Below, in pieces: positions 9,493 to 19,659 of a stretch of DNA of 20,019 nucleotides. Position 1 is the first letter of the stretch. Each line of letters starts with the position of its first letter. Below the pieces are notes generated by a model. It searched no databases and was not told the DNA's origin. It saw only the letters and a program-made list of their open reading frames with translations. Both the position numbers and the translations under genes were made by a program. The stretch is from Larix sibirica (Eukaryota; Streptophyta; Pinopsida; Pinales; Pinaceae): the NCBI GenBank assembly GCA_004151065.3, contig NWUY0300045179.1, positions 12,944-32,962 of the forward strand, in the 5' to 3' direction.

Positions 9493-9730
9493 AGAAAATT
9501 GTTTGGAAGTGGTTAAGAAGTATATCATGTATTACTTTGTAGAAACTATAAATGGATTTCATGATTTCAAAGATGGGATAATGTATGTTGATGATTACAA
9601 GAAATTGTTCATGAAAATTTTATAGCATGCTAAATACATTAAGGATGAGAAGCTAGAAATTAAAGCTAAAAATTAAGCACTTCTTGAATGGATTGCAAAA
9701 CTTGTCCCAGAATCAAATAAAAATCATTAA
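9491..9730 (+). pseudogene. Coding relic, 78 codons with two internal stops
   Basis: One plus-strand frame runs about 78 codons to a TAA at 9728-9730 with only two internal stops (TAG 9623-9625, TAA 9674-9676). It reads CLEVVKKYIMYYFVETINGF, DFKDGIMYVDDYKKLF, HAKYIKDEKLEIKAKN and ALLEWIAKLVPESNKNH. Both stops fall where a Gln codon would restore sense by one C-to-T change. The charged, helix-like composition suggests a retroelement protein fragment, but I recognise no domain. It follows the 91 bp duplication directly. Confidence 0.4.
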
Positions 9731-12730
9731 ACCACAAAGAATAGAGGACTATCTAGAATCTTGCATCCTATCATGTCCACAAAATAGCATAATAGACCAA
9801 AATTTCACATAGTAAATCCCATAATATATTAATAAGTGAAATAATGAATGGAAGTATTATTATTTTACTTTAAGTGGGTAATCTTCCAATCACAATAGAG
9901 AGATAGACGAAGTTGGCAACCCTTTTATCAAACCCCACCAAGAATATGGACCTTGAAAGATAGAAGAAATAATTAGTAGAAGGACATGGACTTTCAACAA
10001 AACAAAATGATAGTTGGCTTCTCCAAACATGATTGATTGGAGCCTCTTGTTTGAACACTATATTGTATTGAGTGTGAATCACATGGTGAGTGTGCTGCGA
10101 AGCCCTCCGAGTCCGAGGTTGTGAATAGAGGAATCCATCTAAGTTTTTGAACAAAGGAAGCCATGAACATTAGAGGAAGCCATGAACATATGTATTTACT
10201 CCACTGCAACACTTCCATATGCCTGTGACTGATTATTGAATGCTTTGTTTATGCCGCCTTATACCAACTATGAATTTATTGTTCAGACAGGTTGTCATTT
10301 CACTGTGCTTTCTCCATTTCAGGTATTTTGTTTTCTTTTGTGCTCTATTATTCTCCCTTTGCTTTTAGGATTTGAAAGTGGTCATCATCATTTGACTATT
10401 CTTTCTCCTTTTGGAGAAATTTCAAATCCTCAAATAAAATTCCCTGCTTCTTGATAACTTTATCTCCAACTATAATGTGCATAGAAAACTATAAAGCTTC
10501 TCGATTCTCCTCTTTAGGCAGTTTTGTTTCTAAAGCTTATGCTCAAAGCAGACCCTACAACTTAAGGGAATGTTCATAGTCATTTTCTTGCATCCCTAGA
10601 CAAACAGATTTATTGCTCAGGCATATACTCTTTGCCAAGTCATTACCTATAGCATTATCATTACCCATAGCAGTGTTTTGAGAATGCTAAACAACCTGAA
10701 CTCTATTATTGCCATCTGTGGTATCATTTCCCTTTAGCTTAACACTATGATTTCATGAAAGAGTCTGTTCGATTGATTTGCAGGCTCAAATTTAAGAAAT
10801 GATCACATGTGATGGAAGAATAAGAACATTGTGTGCATTTCACTTGGCCTTCAAGTTGGCCACCATAGACAATGACCATCGGAAGCCAATGTTATTTTAT
10901 ATCACTGCTAGACTACCTGCTTTTTTTTGGAAAGATTATAGTGCCATTTAGCAGATAGTTATTGAATCCCACCTTGATTTTAATGCTATCATGTCTTTCC
11001 CCATTATAGTGCTTTTGATTAATTACTATAGAAATTAGTCATTTTCAGATCTCTTAGCAATACCCCACCCATTTTTGCAATGATCCAACATACCGGTAAC
11101 AAATATCTCTTTATAGCAGAGCATTATTTATTTACAAATAGTATGTCCAAATCCTTTGAGATATGGAAACTTTCATATTTTCAACCATCCAATAAGTCAA
11201 TTTCCTCCTTCATCCATATCTAAGGCATGCAAATGTTTAGATATCGTAGCAAAATTTTCTGCAAACATAAAAGGTGTTTGCACTGCTTTTCCCATGCTTA
11301 AATATGTGCTTAAAGATCAACTAAATAGGTAGCTATTGCAAGAATGTTGAGATTTCCTACATTTTTCATGTTAAAGTCACTCCTTTTTTTCCTTATTACA
11401 TATGGAGCATGCAAACAAAAATGTCCATCAATATCTCACATACTAGTCAAATTGATGTTGGTGCATCTAGATAAAATAAAATAAGATAATTTTATCAATA
11501 TCCAACAAATGAACAGAGTAAAGTATGGAATGTGCAAGATATATGTGGAGACAGTTCAACAAAAGCTCTTCAAAACCTTGGAACTTACCTAGGGCCAGTG
11601 ATAACTTCAAATCCTGTGGATGCATATGATATCCATCTATGGTAGAACTCATGAGCTAGGTGAAACTAAACCCATATATTTGAACATAAGTGCCCATGAA
11701 AATTTAAAATTGTTGGCTTCTCATTTGTCAGTGCACATTCCCGATCTAGAACATATTTTTAAAGAGAGAATACCATAGACAATGCCAATTTTATTTTATA
11801 CCACCACCAAAGGAAAAATGATATTAGGATTTTCCTACTATATTATCTTGCTTGTGCACTGGGATTAAATGCATTTGCACAAGGGCATTGGTGGTTATCT
11901 TGATAGCCCTCTGACTCCATCTACCCAGAGATAAATTTCTAGCAGCATTATGAATTAGACCCTCGTCAAACACCTTGTCATGAAGCTTGTAAACTTGTTG
12001 CATGTTGTCATCTTTCATATATCCTGGTGATGATAGAATTAATTCATATGTATATATCCTATGGCATTTTTGGTTCACATAGTAAGGACACTTTCAGAAA
12101 AAAGGAGTCCTCTATGCCCACTGCCCACAATCCTAAACTACATTGTAAGTCTTTATATATAAACGTTCATTTTTTTCTTGAAGTACCCATTGGATTTGCT
12201 GTGATAGTATGAATCCAAATTATATGCATGACCCGTTATAACAGAGTTTGAGCTGAAGTCACGGGACTCAAATCCTGAAACTTTTTGATAAAGTTGTTGA
12301 GGAGTTGAGATACAATATTGCTGACATGACTGTGCCCTCCATTGCTACAAATAAACTATCAAACATCACTCCTGTAGATAGCTACACCCTTTCTGTTATC
12401 AACAGAGAATTGAACCATTGAAAATATCATCTTGAAGTTTGTTGCCATACTACTCATGAACCAGGTCTAGGATCGCTCTTCCTTCCCGTGACATAACCCC
12501 ATCCAAACAACACTGATTAGGTGCAGAAAAAAGTGTTCAGGCTTGCGACCTTGCTGCTACAGGGAATAAACATAGACAAGGTTTTTGAGGCAACCCTAGA
12601 ATGCAGTCTTCTTTGCTGTCATACGTCCTTGGGATTTAACATTTGTTTGCTTCTCCATGTGATTGGGGTTATTTCTAGCCAATCTTTAGATGGATTTCGA
12701 TACTTTCATCATCTGAGTTTGACATTGAGA
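9731..12730. other. Long stretch without supported genes
   Basis: About 3 kb of AT-rich DNA. Open frames of 60-94 codons occur on both strands (for example 9870-10154, 10236-10454 and 11824-12078) but none shows a domain, a motif or a compositional reason to believe it. A 19 bp tandem doublet (ggaagccatgaacat core) lies at 10156-10189. The phrase accatagacaatg followed by attttat recurs at about 10861 and 11772 and may mark two copies of an old dispersed repeat. Confidence 0.45.
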
Positions 12731-12831
12731 TTGTTGGTTCAAGTGAAAACTAATAGACTTGACAGTTAGCATGCCCCACCCTTGTTGGTTCAAGTGAAAA
12801 CTCATAGACTTGACAGTAGCATGCCCCATCC
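12731..12831. repeat. Tandem duplication, 2 copies of a 51 bp unit
   Basis: Both copies start with ttgttggttcaagtgaaaac (12731 and 12782) and end with gcatgccccaccc or gcatgccccatcc. They differ by one substitution in the middle, a one-base deletion in the second copy and one change near the end. This is one of the least diverged duplications in the window. Confidence 0.93.
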
Positions 12832-13386
12832 AATAAAGTAAATAGTAGAATTCTCCCTTAGTCTGGTTGAAAGAAACCATCACAGATGATCTCAAAAACG
12901 TAGTAGTGAGTAAAACATCAAACCAAAACCAATAGAAACTTTTGTCTGTAACTGATGATTCTCATCATGTTGTCTCGGATGTTCCCTGTCGCTGGAACTT
13001 GTCATGGTTTAGCACATTCTACAGTAGATCGTGTGCTTGAGGAAGGTCGGGGTAAAACCGCAGAAGCTAACTTTCGAATTATAATTATTATTATCTTTTT
13101 CTTGGTCTGATAATGTATGGGTTTTGTTGCAATGTTTTCACAACTTGAATTGTTATTAGCATGGAATTTAACCATTTATGAAATTGACAATTCTTGGAGT
13201 TTTAACTTCAAAATAGATTCTTATGGTGTGTATGTATACATACATACATTATTATTCCCCAATTCTTGGTGTATATATATATACATATAGGGCTAGCTTG
13301 TAACCACCATTTGCCTCTTGTTTAAAATAAATTATATGTAAATATAAAAAGTTACAAGTTAATGATTCTCCAAAAATAGGTTAAAT
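12832..13386. other. No gene; short AT microsatellites
   Basis: No coding evidence. A perfect 16 bp palindrome tgtatgtatacataca lies at 13229-13244 within a gtat/acat microsatellite, and a short (TA)n tract lies near 13272-13285. Confidence 0.5.
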
Positions 13387-13486
13387 AACACAATAATTCA
13401 TTGTTACATTTCATCATGTCTTTTTGTTTTTCCTTAACACAATAAATCAATGTTACATTTTATCATGTCTTTTTTTATTTTTCCTT
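13387..13486. repeat. Tandem duplication, 2 copies of a 49-51 bp unit
   Basis: Copies begin at 13387 and 13436 with aacacaata, share tgttacatttNatcatgtc and end in a T-rich run plus ttcctt. Length differs through the T run. Confidence 0.9.
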
Positions 13487-13759
13487 GGAAAAAAACTATA
13501 ATTTTATTAAAACAACAAAATTACATTTTTCAATTGCGCTATGCATTCCTAATTTAGAAGTTATAACAATAAAAAATATTCATGGGCAAAATATTGGAAA
13601 ATATTAGCAAAATATTGTTTTTGAATATCATGGTATATGCTAAGGTTATATTATCTCCGCCTTGAAAATTTCACCATGTATTGTGATATCATCGGATATT
13701 ATTGTTATAAATGCAATAATGAAACTACAGATATAATACAATAAAAACTCATACATAAC
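13487..13759. other. AT-rich flank of the retro-insertion
   Basis: I see no gene or repeat here. The left copy of the direct repeat that bounds the following insertion starts at 13760. Confidence 0.4.
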
Positions 13760-13882
13760 AAGGTCAATACACTGCCCCGGATGCGGGTGTGGATGAGAGG
13801 AGGGGAGGAGGTGTAGTGTGTCGAACGCAAGACAACACGTGCAGCCTAAACGGGAAATAATGCAGGAAGGTGGTATTGCTCC

Positions 13883-14779
13883 ATGGGTATGGAAGTCATT
13901 AAATGGAAAGCTTTCCATAGTGTGAAGGGTACGATACGAAGGCAATTATTAAGTGATGAGACAGGACGAAGGAAAGTTCGTAGGTGGGAACAGTCGGGAT
14001 TGATGATGGCAACTGGCGTGAAATCGGGAAGAAATATGAAACTGAGGGAGGATGTCGGGTCGATAATTATGGGGATCTCTTTTTGCATACCCTTGGAAAT
14101 CTTATGCCCCTCCAATTTCGTTTATAAACGTGGGGAGTCGTGGGGGTGCATTAAGAAAGGTGGTGGTTTGGGGTTGTTAATTGTTATCAAGAGTGCGAGC
14201 TTGTCATTTGGGGTGGCAGCCATTAGGATGGATTCAAAAGGGGAGGCAACGGACTTTGTAAAGAAATGATAGAAGTCGGTGAAGAGGGATCAGTTATGGG
14301 TGGCTCAAGCCGCATGGCTCTATAGGGCTTCCATCCCCCCATCAATTCGCGCTAATATAGAGGTGATAGAGCAGGGTTTGTGGAGCGAGTTGGAGGAAGC
14401 TCAACCACCGGCGAAGTTTGTTACGTTAGAACAATGGATCCAGGACCCGAGTTCGTCGCGGGCCAGGCATGGGATGTATGAAAAAACAATCTTGCTCTAC
14501 TGGGTCATAAAGGGGCTCCTTGGACGAGTGTTATTGGAACGGGAGGAAAAAGAGAAAGGGGACGAAATCTCGGTCCAGTTCTTGAAAGAATTGTATGCGG
14601 ATACCAGGTTAATGCAAATGAAGATTGGTGTCATTACTAAAGAGTTGGAAATCCCCTTCCTCCCGCGGATGGGTGTGGTGGGAACTCAAGGTGACGAGGT
14701 GCAGACAAGGAGGGAAGCAATTGGAATCCAAGTACATGTCGGGATGGCATCTCCCCTTGCGAATTTCCAAGTGCCGTAA
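13883..14779 (+). pseudogene. Long reading frame inside the retro-insertion, interrupted by two adjacent stops
   Basis: From ATG at 13883 the frame is open for 128 codons, meets TGA and TAG (14267-14272), then continues in the same frame for more than 160 codons to TAA at 14777-14779. The stops in tandem split what looks like one protein of about 300 residues. The first half is basic (IRRQLLSDETGRRKVRRWE). The second half has a helical, charged character (VAQAAWLYRASIPPSIRANI, EVIEQGLWSELEEAQPP, VLLEREEKEKGDEISVQFLK). I recognise no domain; it could be a retroelement gag or a host protein retrocopy. The codon use, with more G and C at third positions than the other frames here, supports it as formerly coding. 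Confidence 0.5.
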
Positions 14780-14792
14780 TGGATCTGCTTTG

Positions 14793-14804
14793 TGGTATCA
14801 GAAC
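14793..14804 (+). other. Sequence resembling an initiator-Met tRNA primer binding site
   Basis: tggtatcagaac matches the common plant LTR-retrotransposon primer binding site TGGTATCAGAGC at 11 of 12 bases. It would imply that an LTR ends just upstream near 14790. No second LTR copy and no polypurine tract are visible, and the flanking direct repeats with an A-rich tail argue for a non-LTR insertion instead. It may be chance. Confidence 0.3.
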
Positions 14805-15223
14805 CTGATAGAAATCAGTTTTATTTTAAATTTTGACTAGTTTTGTTGTGTTGAAGGTCTTTGTTCAGGAAGTTTAAGTCTTAAGTGATAGTTGTCATGA
14901 GTCTATATATGCTTGTGTGTCGAGTCTCCATAATACAATTGTCATGTTTTGATGGGTCTGTATAACTTTGATGTCGAGTATGTTCAATGTTAGATGGCTT
15001 GTAAGCCTTGTTTTCTCCTTCGGGGGAGGGGTTAGGTGGGTCTGGCTTATGCTCGAGTATGGTCTGGTTAGTAGGATTTTTTGCTGGTCTCAAGAGATGA
15101 TACTGGCTATAGGAATATGTAAAGGTTCAGTTGAATTATAATATAATGTGTCTTACTTACAAAGAAAAAGGTCAATACAATGCTACTCTTAGTCTTCAAC
15201 TAATATTATTATCAAATAAATTT

Positions 15224-16042
15224 CTTCCTATTTAGATAAATAACTACTGAACGAGTATTTATTTTTTTCTCCTTACCTATTCTTCTCCTTATCACAAATT
15301 TTTTTATGATTTCTATGTATCAATCTCTCATACAACTATTTTCAATTTATGGAATGTGTATATGCTTATGTCTAATGACTAAGCACACTTGTCTTTGATT
15401 CAATCTTTAAGTTTTGCTTGATTTTGAAATGGTTAAGGATGAGCTAAGATAGGATATTTTTGTCATGCAATGTGTTTGTACATATCTAAATCAAGGAAGG
15501 AAGATCTTTTTGGTTTGGACTTCAATATCTTTTTAACAATTATTGTGCATTCTCTGTACTTTAATATTTGGTTAATTTTGATTAAGTGTTGCAATCCACC
15601 CTTGTAATAAAATGTTGCAAAACTACACAAAAGATCACATAATATTCCTATCTAGATAAATAACTGGTTAACGAGTATTTATTTATTTTTCTCTTAGACT
15701 TACCTTTTCTTCTCCTTATCACCATTGTTTTTGGATTGCAATGTATCACTCGCATACAACTCTTTTTAGTTTATGGAATGTGTTCATGCTTGTGTCAAAT
15801 GACTAAGTACACTTGTATTTGTTGAAACTATAAGTTTTGCTTGATTTTGAAATAGATTTTGAAATGGTTAAGGAAGAGCTAAGATGGGATTTTTTTTGTC
15901 ATGCAAGGCATTTGCACAAATCCAAATCGAGGTAAGACAATTTTTTTGGTTTGGACTTCAATATATTTTTAACAATTATTATGCTTTCTTTGTAATTTAA
16001 TATCTAGTGAACTTATCAAGTGTTGGAATCCATACTTGTAGG
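15224..16042. repeat. Diverged tandem duplication, two copies of about 400 bp
   Basis: Copy one (about 15224-15608) and copy two (about 15644-16042) align along their length: ttccta-t-tagataaataact, acgagtatttattt, cttctccttatcac, tttatggaatgtgt, aagttttgcttgattttg, ggtttggacttcaatat, ttaacaattatt, and aagtgttg-aatcca. The offset grows from 420 to 434 bases because of small insertions, one of them an extra copy of the attttgaaat phrase in copy two. Similarity is broken by many substitutions, so the event is old. No coding frame spans it. Confidence 0.9.
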
Positions 16043-16483
16043 CAGATGGAAGGTTGAAATTGTTGCTACAAGAAACACAGGGTGCATTACCAAAGAAATT
16101 GACAATGATAAATGTGACACAACTTTAGGTAAATATTTAAAACATGTTGTTTGACAATTTTGTTTGGTTATACGATTGTATATTGGGCTTTAATAACATA
16201 AGTGACCATAGAGACGAAAATGAAGAAAAGTATCCCAAAAGGAGAGAATCATGGTTAAGATCATGTTGCAATGCAAATCTAGTTGGTATAGTGGTGACAA
16301 TGATGGTGATGCAATCTTGAGAAAAATATACAAAATTAATTGCAAGGTATGCTCAATTATCAACTTTACATGTTTTGCATAAAGACTTCAAAGAAATCCA
16401 TAGTCATTGTCTCAAGTGTGGTTTGTTTTTCTAGAAAATGTTCAATGGGAACCACCTTAACAAGAGCATGGTTCGGAAAGGGC
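16043..16483 (+). other. Possible coding relics, not assigned
   Basis: A plus-strand stretch near 16040-16130 has an open frame (KLLLQETQGALPKKLTMI) bounded by ttgtag at 16037 and aggtaaat at 16126, which resemble a splice acceptor and donor. With no second exon recognisable this is weak. The rest of the stretch shows nothing firm. Confidence 0.2.
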
Positions 16484-16639
16484 AGATGCATCTAACCTAT
16501 GCTAGAATTGTTCATTGAATGTCAACAAGAAAGGGTAAAGGATGAATAAAATGTAAAGGGAAGATGCATCTAACCTATGCTGGAATTGTTCATTGAATGT
16601 CAACAAGAAAGGGTAAAGGATCAACAAAATGTTTATTTG
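16484..16639. repeat. Tandem duplication, 2 copies of a 78 bp unit
   Basis: Copies start at 16484 and 16562 with agatgcatctaacctatgct and continue through gaattgttcattgaatgtc and aacaagaaagggtaaagga. The first 58 bases differ at a single position. The period is 26 codons, but every frame contains stops, so the repeat is not now coding. Confidence 0.95.
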
Positions 16640-18331
16640 GAACACTACAAAGGGCATTGCATTGCCGGAAATTTAGTTTAATGTGGACTCACCGTGTTTG
16701 TCCATGGTTAGAGAATTCTCCATCTATTTAGGAGTTGTCATGAGGGAAATTCTAAGCATTGAGTGCAAAAATTGGAAATAAATGCTAAAGAAAGACACAT
16801 ACAAAACAATCAATGTGAGCATTAACCAAATAAATATTGGATTTTTGTTCTAAATTTTATTGATGTATGTCGAGAATGTGTGATAGATTTAATTTCAAAT
16901 AACATTTTGTATTTAATAATGTATTGTTTATCTATTGCAGAGTAGCAACCAAATAGATTCTTCAATGGGTGTAATAAATTAATATCTCAATGCTTGAGAG
17001 GTTATAGATATTGTTCATATATGAAGTACTATTTGAATGCCAAATGTTCCAATTGGAGTAAATGACATTGATTGGATTGAATTTGTTAGAATACGGTTTG
17101 ATGTTAAATTCAAGATAAAAATAAAAGAGAAATTTTCATGTTATAATAAAATGTCATGTGATTTTGAATAGTATTAACTTTAATCTAAGTATATAATTTT
17201 TATTGAGTTGTAGGAGAAGGAAAATGTTATTAAGGAAAATAGGGCATTAGAGCATGAGATTTACACTTCTGGTTGTAGAGGTTACTCTTAAAGGTCGAAA
17301 CTTCATAGTTGTAATGGATTCTATTTTTTTCACAATTATCAGCTTTAAACATAGTCATGGTTATCATTATATCAAATATAGTTATTTATACTATTGTATT
17401 TGTTGTGACCAAGAACAAGCAATACTAGATGATATCCTTGTAAATGGGATCGACATGTGGATGAAGTGCGATATATAAAAGGCATACACTCTATTGTCAT
17501 CATCTATGACAAAGATGATTGTGAGTTCTCAACCTATTCATGTATGTATTATTCAGGCATACACTTCATAATGTTTTTGTTATGAAATGGATGACATGTT
17601 TAACATTGTTAAAAACAAATTGAATCAACACAATTGAATTCAATGTCACTTGCATATCTAACAAAACAAGATGCCCTTGCTATTGTTTTGGGTCTCGAGA
17701 GGAGGGGTCGTGCATGCAGGGTTAGCTTTGTAGTCACTTCAATCGAATTATTTGGAAAATAATTTGCCTATAAGAAGTAATTGCATAAAGTCATGAGAAA
17801 ATGAGAGAAAGAGATAAAGAGCTTGGAAGAATGAAAGCAACTATTGATGAATTAATATAATGGAAATTTTCTATGAAGGCGACGAAAGAAAATGGTGGTG
17901 TGGATCCAAAATTTGATAATATAAAATTTGTCTATGTGTAGACTATTTAATTATTTAATATCTATGTCATCTTTGATTAATGTAATTTTAAAAGCACAAT
18001 GTTAATATGAATATGATCATGCTATTGCTAACAAATAAAAATGGGGTGACAACACATTTGTGGGGATGTAAGTAATGAAAAAGGTTTTTTTAATGCCAAA
18101 CCCTTTCTCTTCTAATTTCATTGTAGCTGTTATTTTCATAGAGTAATGTCCCTTTGTCAGATGTTACATCTAATCAAGGAGTTGTGCAAATCTCACTTCT
18201 TGTTCCAATGGATCCAATCCATGTAACTTTTGAAACTACCTCTTAATTTCTTCACTACTATTTTTCCTTCTTTGAATATATATCTTACAAGTATTTTATT
18301 TTAGGAGGGTTTCTAGAATTGACCCAATCAA
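16640..18331. other. AT-rich stretch with weak coding-like fragments
   Basis: I see no intact gene. A 74-codon plus-strand frame (17254-17478) lacks any motif. Near 17205-17265 ttgtag is followed by EKENVIKENRALEHE, and near 17795-17860 a frame reads EKMRERDKELGRMKATIDEL; both look like coiled-coil pieces. The latter recalls the C-terminal helices of plant Spm-type transposase relics, but this is only a resemblance. Confidence 0.25.
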
Positions 18332-18424
18332 GGTTCGACGGAATAAATTAAAATTACTCCTCGGTTCAATGGAATATATTAAAATGTCTCCTAGGGTCGA
18401 TGGAATAAATTAAAATGACTCCTA
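18332..18424. repeat. Tandem repeat, 3 copies of a 31 bp unit
   Basis: Units begin at 18332, 18363 and 18394 with ggttcgacggaataaatta and close variants, each ending in ctcct plus one base. First of three unrelated arrays in about 540 bp. Confidence 0.92.
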
Positions 18425-18551
18425 GGCTATTTAATACATTTTGAATTTTGAATTTATATGTATGTTTTGAAACTATTTATTATTTAATGCTACATTATAT
18501 TCATTATTTTAATATAAGTATTTTTTTTCAACAAGAGTTCCTCAAGACCTA

Positions 18552-18633
18552 GTTAGTCTTTGGTGAGACAAATTTGAAAGCACATAGTTTTAGTTAGGCT
18601 TTGGTGAGACAAATTTGAAAGTACATGTAAGTT
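18552..18633. repeat. Tandem duplication, 2 copies of a 41 bp unit
   Basis: Copies begin at 18552 and 18593 with gttagNctttggtgagacaa followed by atttgaaagNacat. Few differences. Confidence 0.92.
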
Positions 18634-18845
18634 TTAAATCCATTTATTTTCATGTCCCATGTTATTTTGTTATTTCAATGGATCTTTCAATAATTAATTT
18701 ATTGGTAGGGTCAATTGGTGTTGCCGCCTTCAAAAGCAGGCTTGGAAGGAAAAACAAGGAAAAACAAGTTTGTCTACATATGCTTCAAAAGCAGGCTTGG
18801 AAGGAAAAACAAGTTTGTTTACACATGCTTCAAAAACAGGCTTAA
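18615..18845 (+). CDS. Short ORF running into a 15-residue repeat
   Basis: A plus-strand frame, opening with TTG at 18615 (first ATG at 18681), enters the 45 bp repeat array and encodes two tandem copies of KEKQVCLHMLQKQAW-like 15-mers before a TAA; the third copy continues in the same frame after it. The period of 45 bases keeps the phase. This is most likely repeat-driven and not a real protein, since the frame upstream has no recognisable domain. Confidence 0.12.
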   Translation: MKVHVSFKSIYFHVPCYFVISMDLSIINLLVGSIGVAAFKSRLGRKNKEKQVCLHMLQKQAWKEKQVCLHMLQKQA

Positions 18846-18872
18846 AAGGAAAAACAAGTTTGTTTACATATG
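18728..18872. repeat. Tandem repeat, 3 copies of a 45 bp unit, one with a 10 bp internal duplication
   Basis: Units begin at 18728, 18783 and 18828 with cttcaaaaNcaggctt and contain ggaaaaacaagtttgt. The first is 55 bp because gaaaaacaag is doubled inside it. The other two are 45 bp. Confidence 0.95.
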
Positions 18873-19659
18873 ATATCATGGTGGTGTGAAGATCACAAAG
18901 GGTTACATAGGAAGCACTAAGCTAGACTTTGTCATGCCAAATAAAAAAGAATTAGAAAGATATTACTACATGTCCACAATCACATTTGCTTATCTTGATA
19001 ATGAAATCCAACTTAAGTGTAAAAGTAATTAGTGTAAATATTTAATAGATGCACTTAACAATTTTAGCTTTGAAGAACAATGACATGGATTTGATCAATA
19101 AAGAATGTTAATGAACAATATTAAGAAATTTAGTCCTTAATACAACAAGTTTATATTCTCATGTATCATGTCTTATTATACTCTTGATTGTAGTTTTTGT
19201 GATTTGGGTTTTACTTTATTTCCTAGCTTCAATTGTAAAATAGATGCCCAAGGGATTCTAATGAAATGTTATTATAATTGTGCACTATTGTCAATTTTTT
19301 CAACTTAACCCATAAATACTTCTCCCAAAGTATCCAATTGTGTAGCTTAGCATTAACGTAAAAATTGCATAGAATGGATGATGCCCTTTTGATCTTTTTT
19401 GTTGTGCCCCTTAAAACAATGATTATGGGTCTCTTTTGGGGTGAGAAAGTGGAATACACTTACAATCCATAATTTTTCTTTCACGACTCATGAGAAGGAA
19501 TGATCTAAAAACAAGATGGGTAATGACTCTCAGCAAGAATAAAGGTAAATAGGTGCACCCTAAAAATATTAATAAATTTCCACCTTATTTTCTTCTCTTT
19601 TTATATACTCACATATATTAGTTTGAATGATGAAAAAATATGTGTAAGCCCCAAAGAAG
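18873..19659. other. No assignable feature
   Basis: AT-rich sequence with no supported gene. A 76-codon minus-strand frame (19229-19459) has no motif. The phrase gtgtaagcccc occurs at 19642-19652 and again at 19707-19717, on either side of the left arm of the next element. Confidence 0.4.

Larger units (their letters stand above)
13760..15179 (+). mobile_element. Probable retro-insertion with 12 bp target-site duplication and A-rich tail
   Basis: The sequence aaggtcaataca occurs at 13760-13771 and again at 15168-15179. The second copy is preceded by the A-rich stretch acaaagaaaaa. Between them lies about 1.4 kb that is clearly richer in G and C than its surroundings and holds a long plus-strand reading frame. 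A direct repeat of this length, with an A-rich tail at the 3' end of the coding strand, is the signature of LINE-type target-primed insertion. The 3' part (about 14850-15160) has a T- and G-rich UTR-like composition and ends with ataatataatgtgtcttac before the tail. It could be a 5'-truncated LINE or a retrocopy of a host transcript. Which one is not decided by the sequence. Confidence 0.65.

Noticed and set aside
11824-12078. 84-codon minus-strand ORF as a pentatricopeptide repeat fragment
   Set aside because: No 35-residue periodicity or conserved PPR positions could be found.
12245-12285. tRNA-like T arm (gggactcaaatcctg)
   Set aside because: It does not match the GGTTCAAATCC core, and no acceptor stem or D arm pairs at the right distance.
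13629-14115. Minus-strand ORFs of 89 and 99 codons
   Set aside because: They are shadows of the plus-strand frame at 13883-14269 or of its flank, with no motif.
13772-14790. Long terminal repeat ending at the primer-binding-like site
   Set aside because: No second copy lies in the window, and the direct repeats with an A-rich tail fit a non-LTR insertion better.
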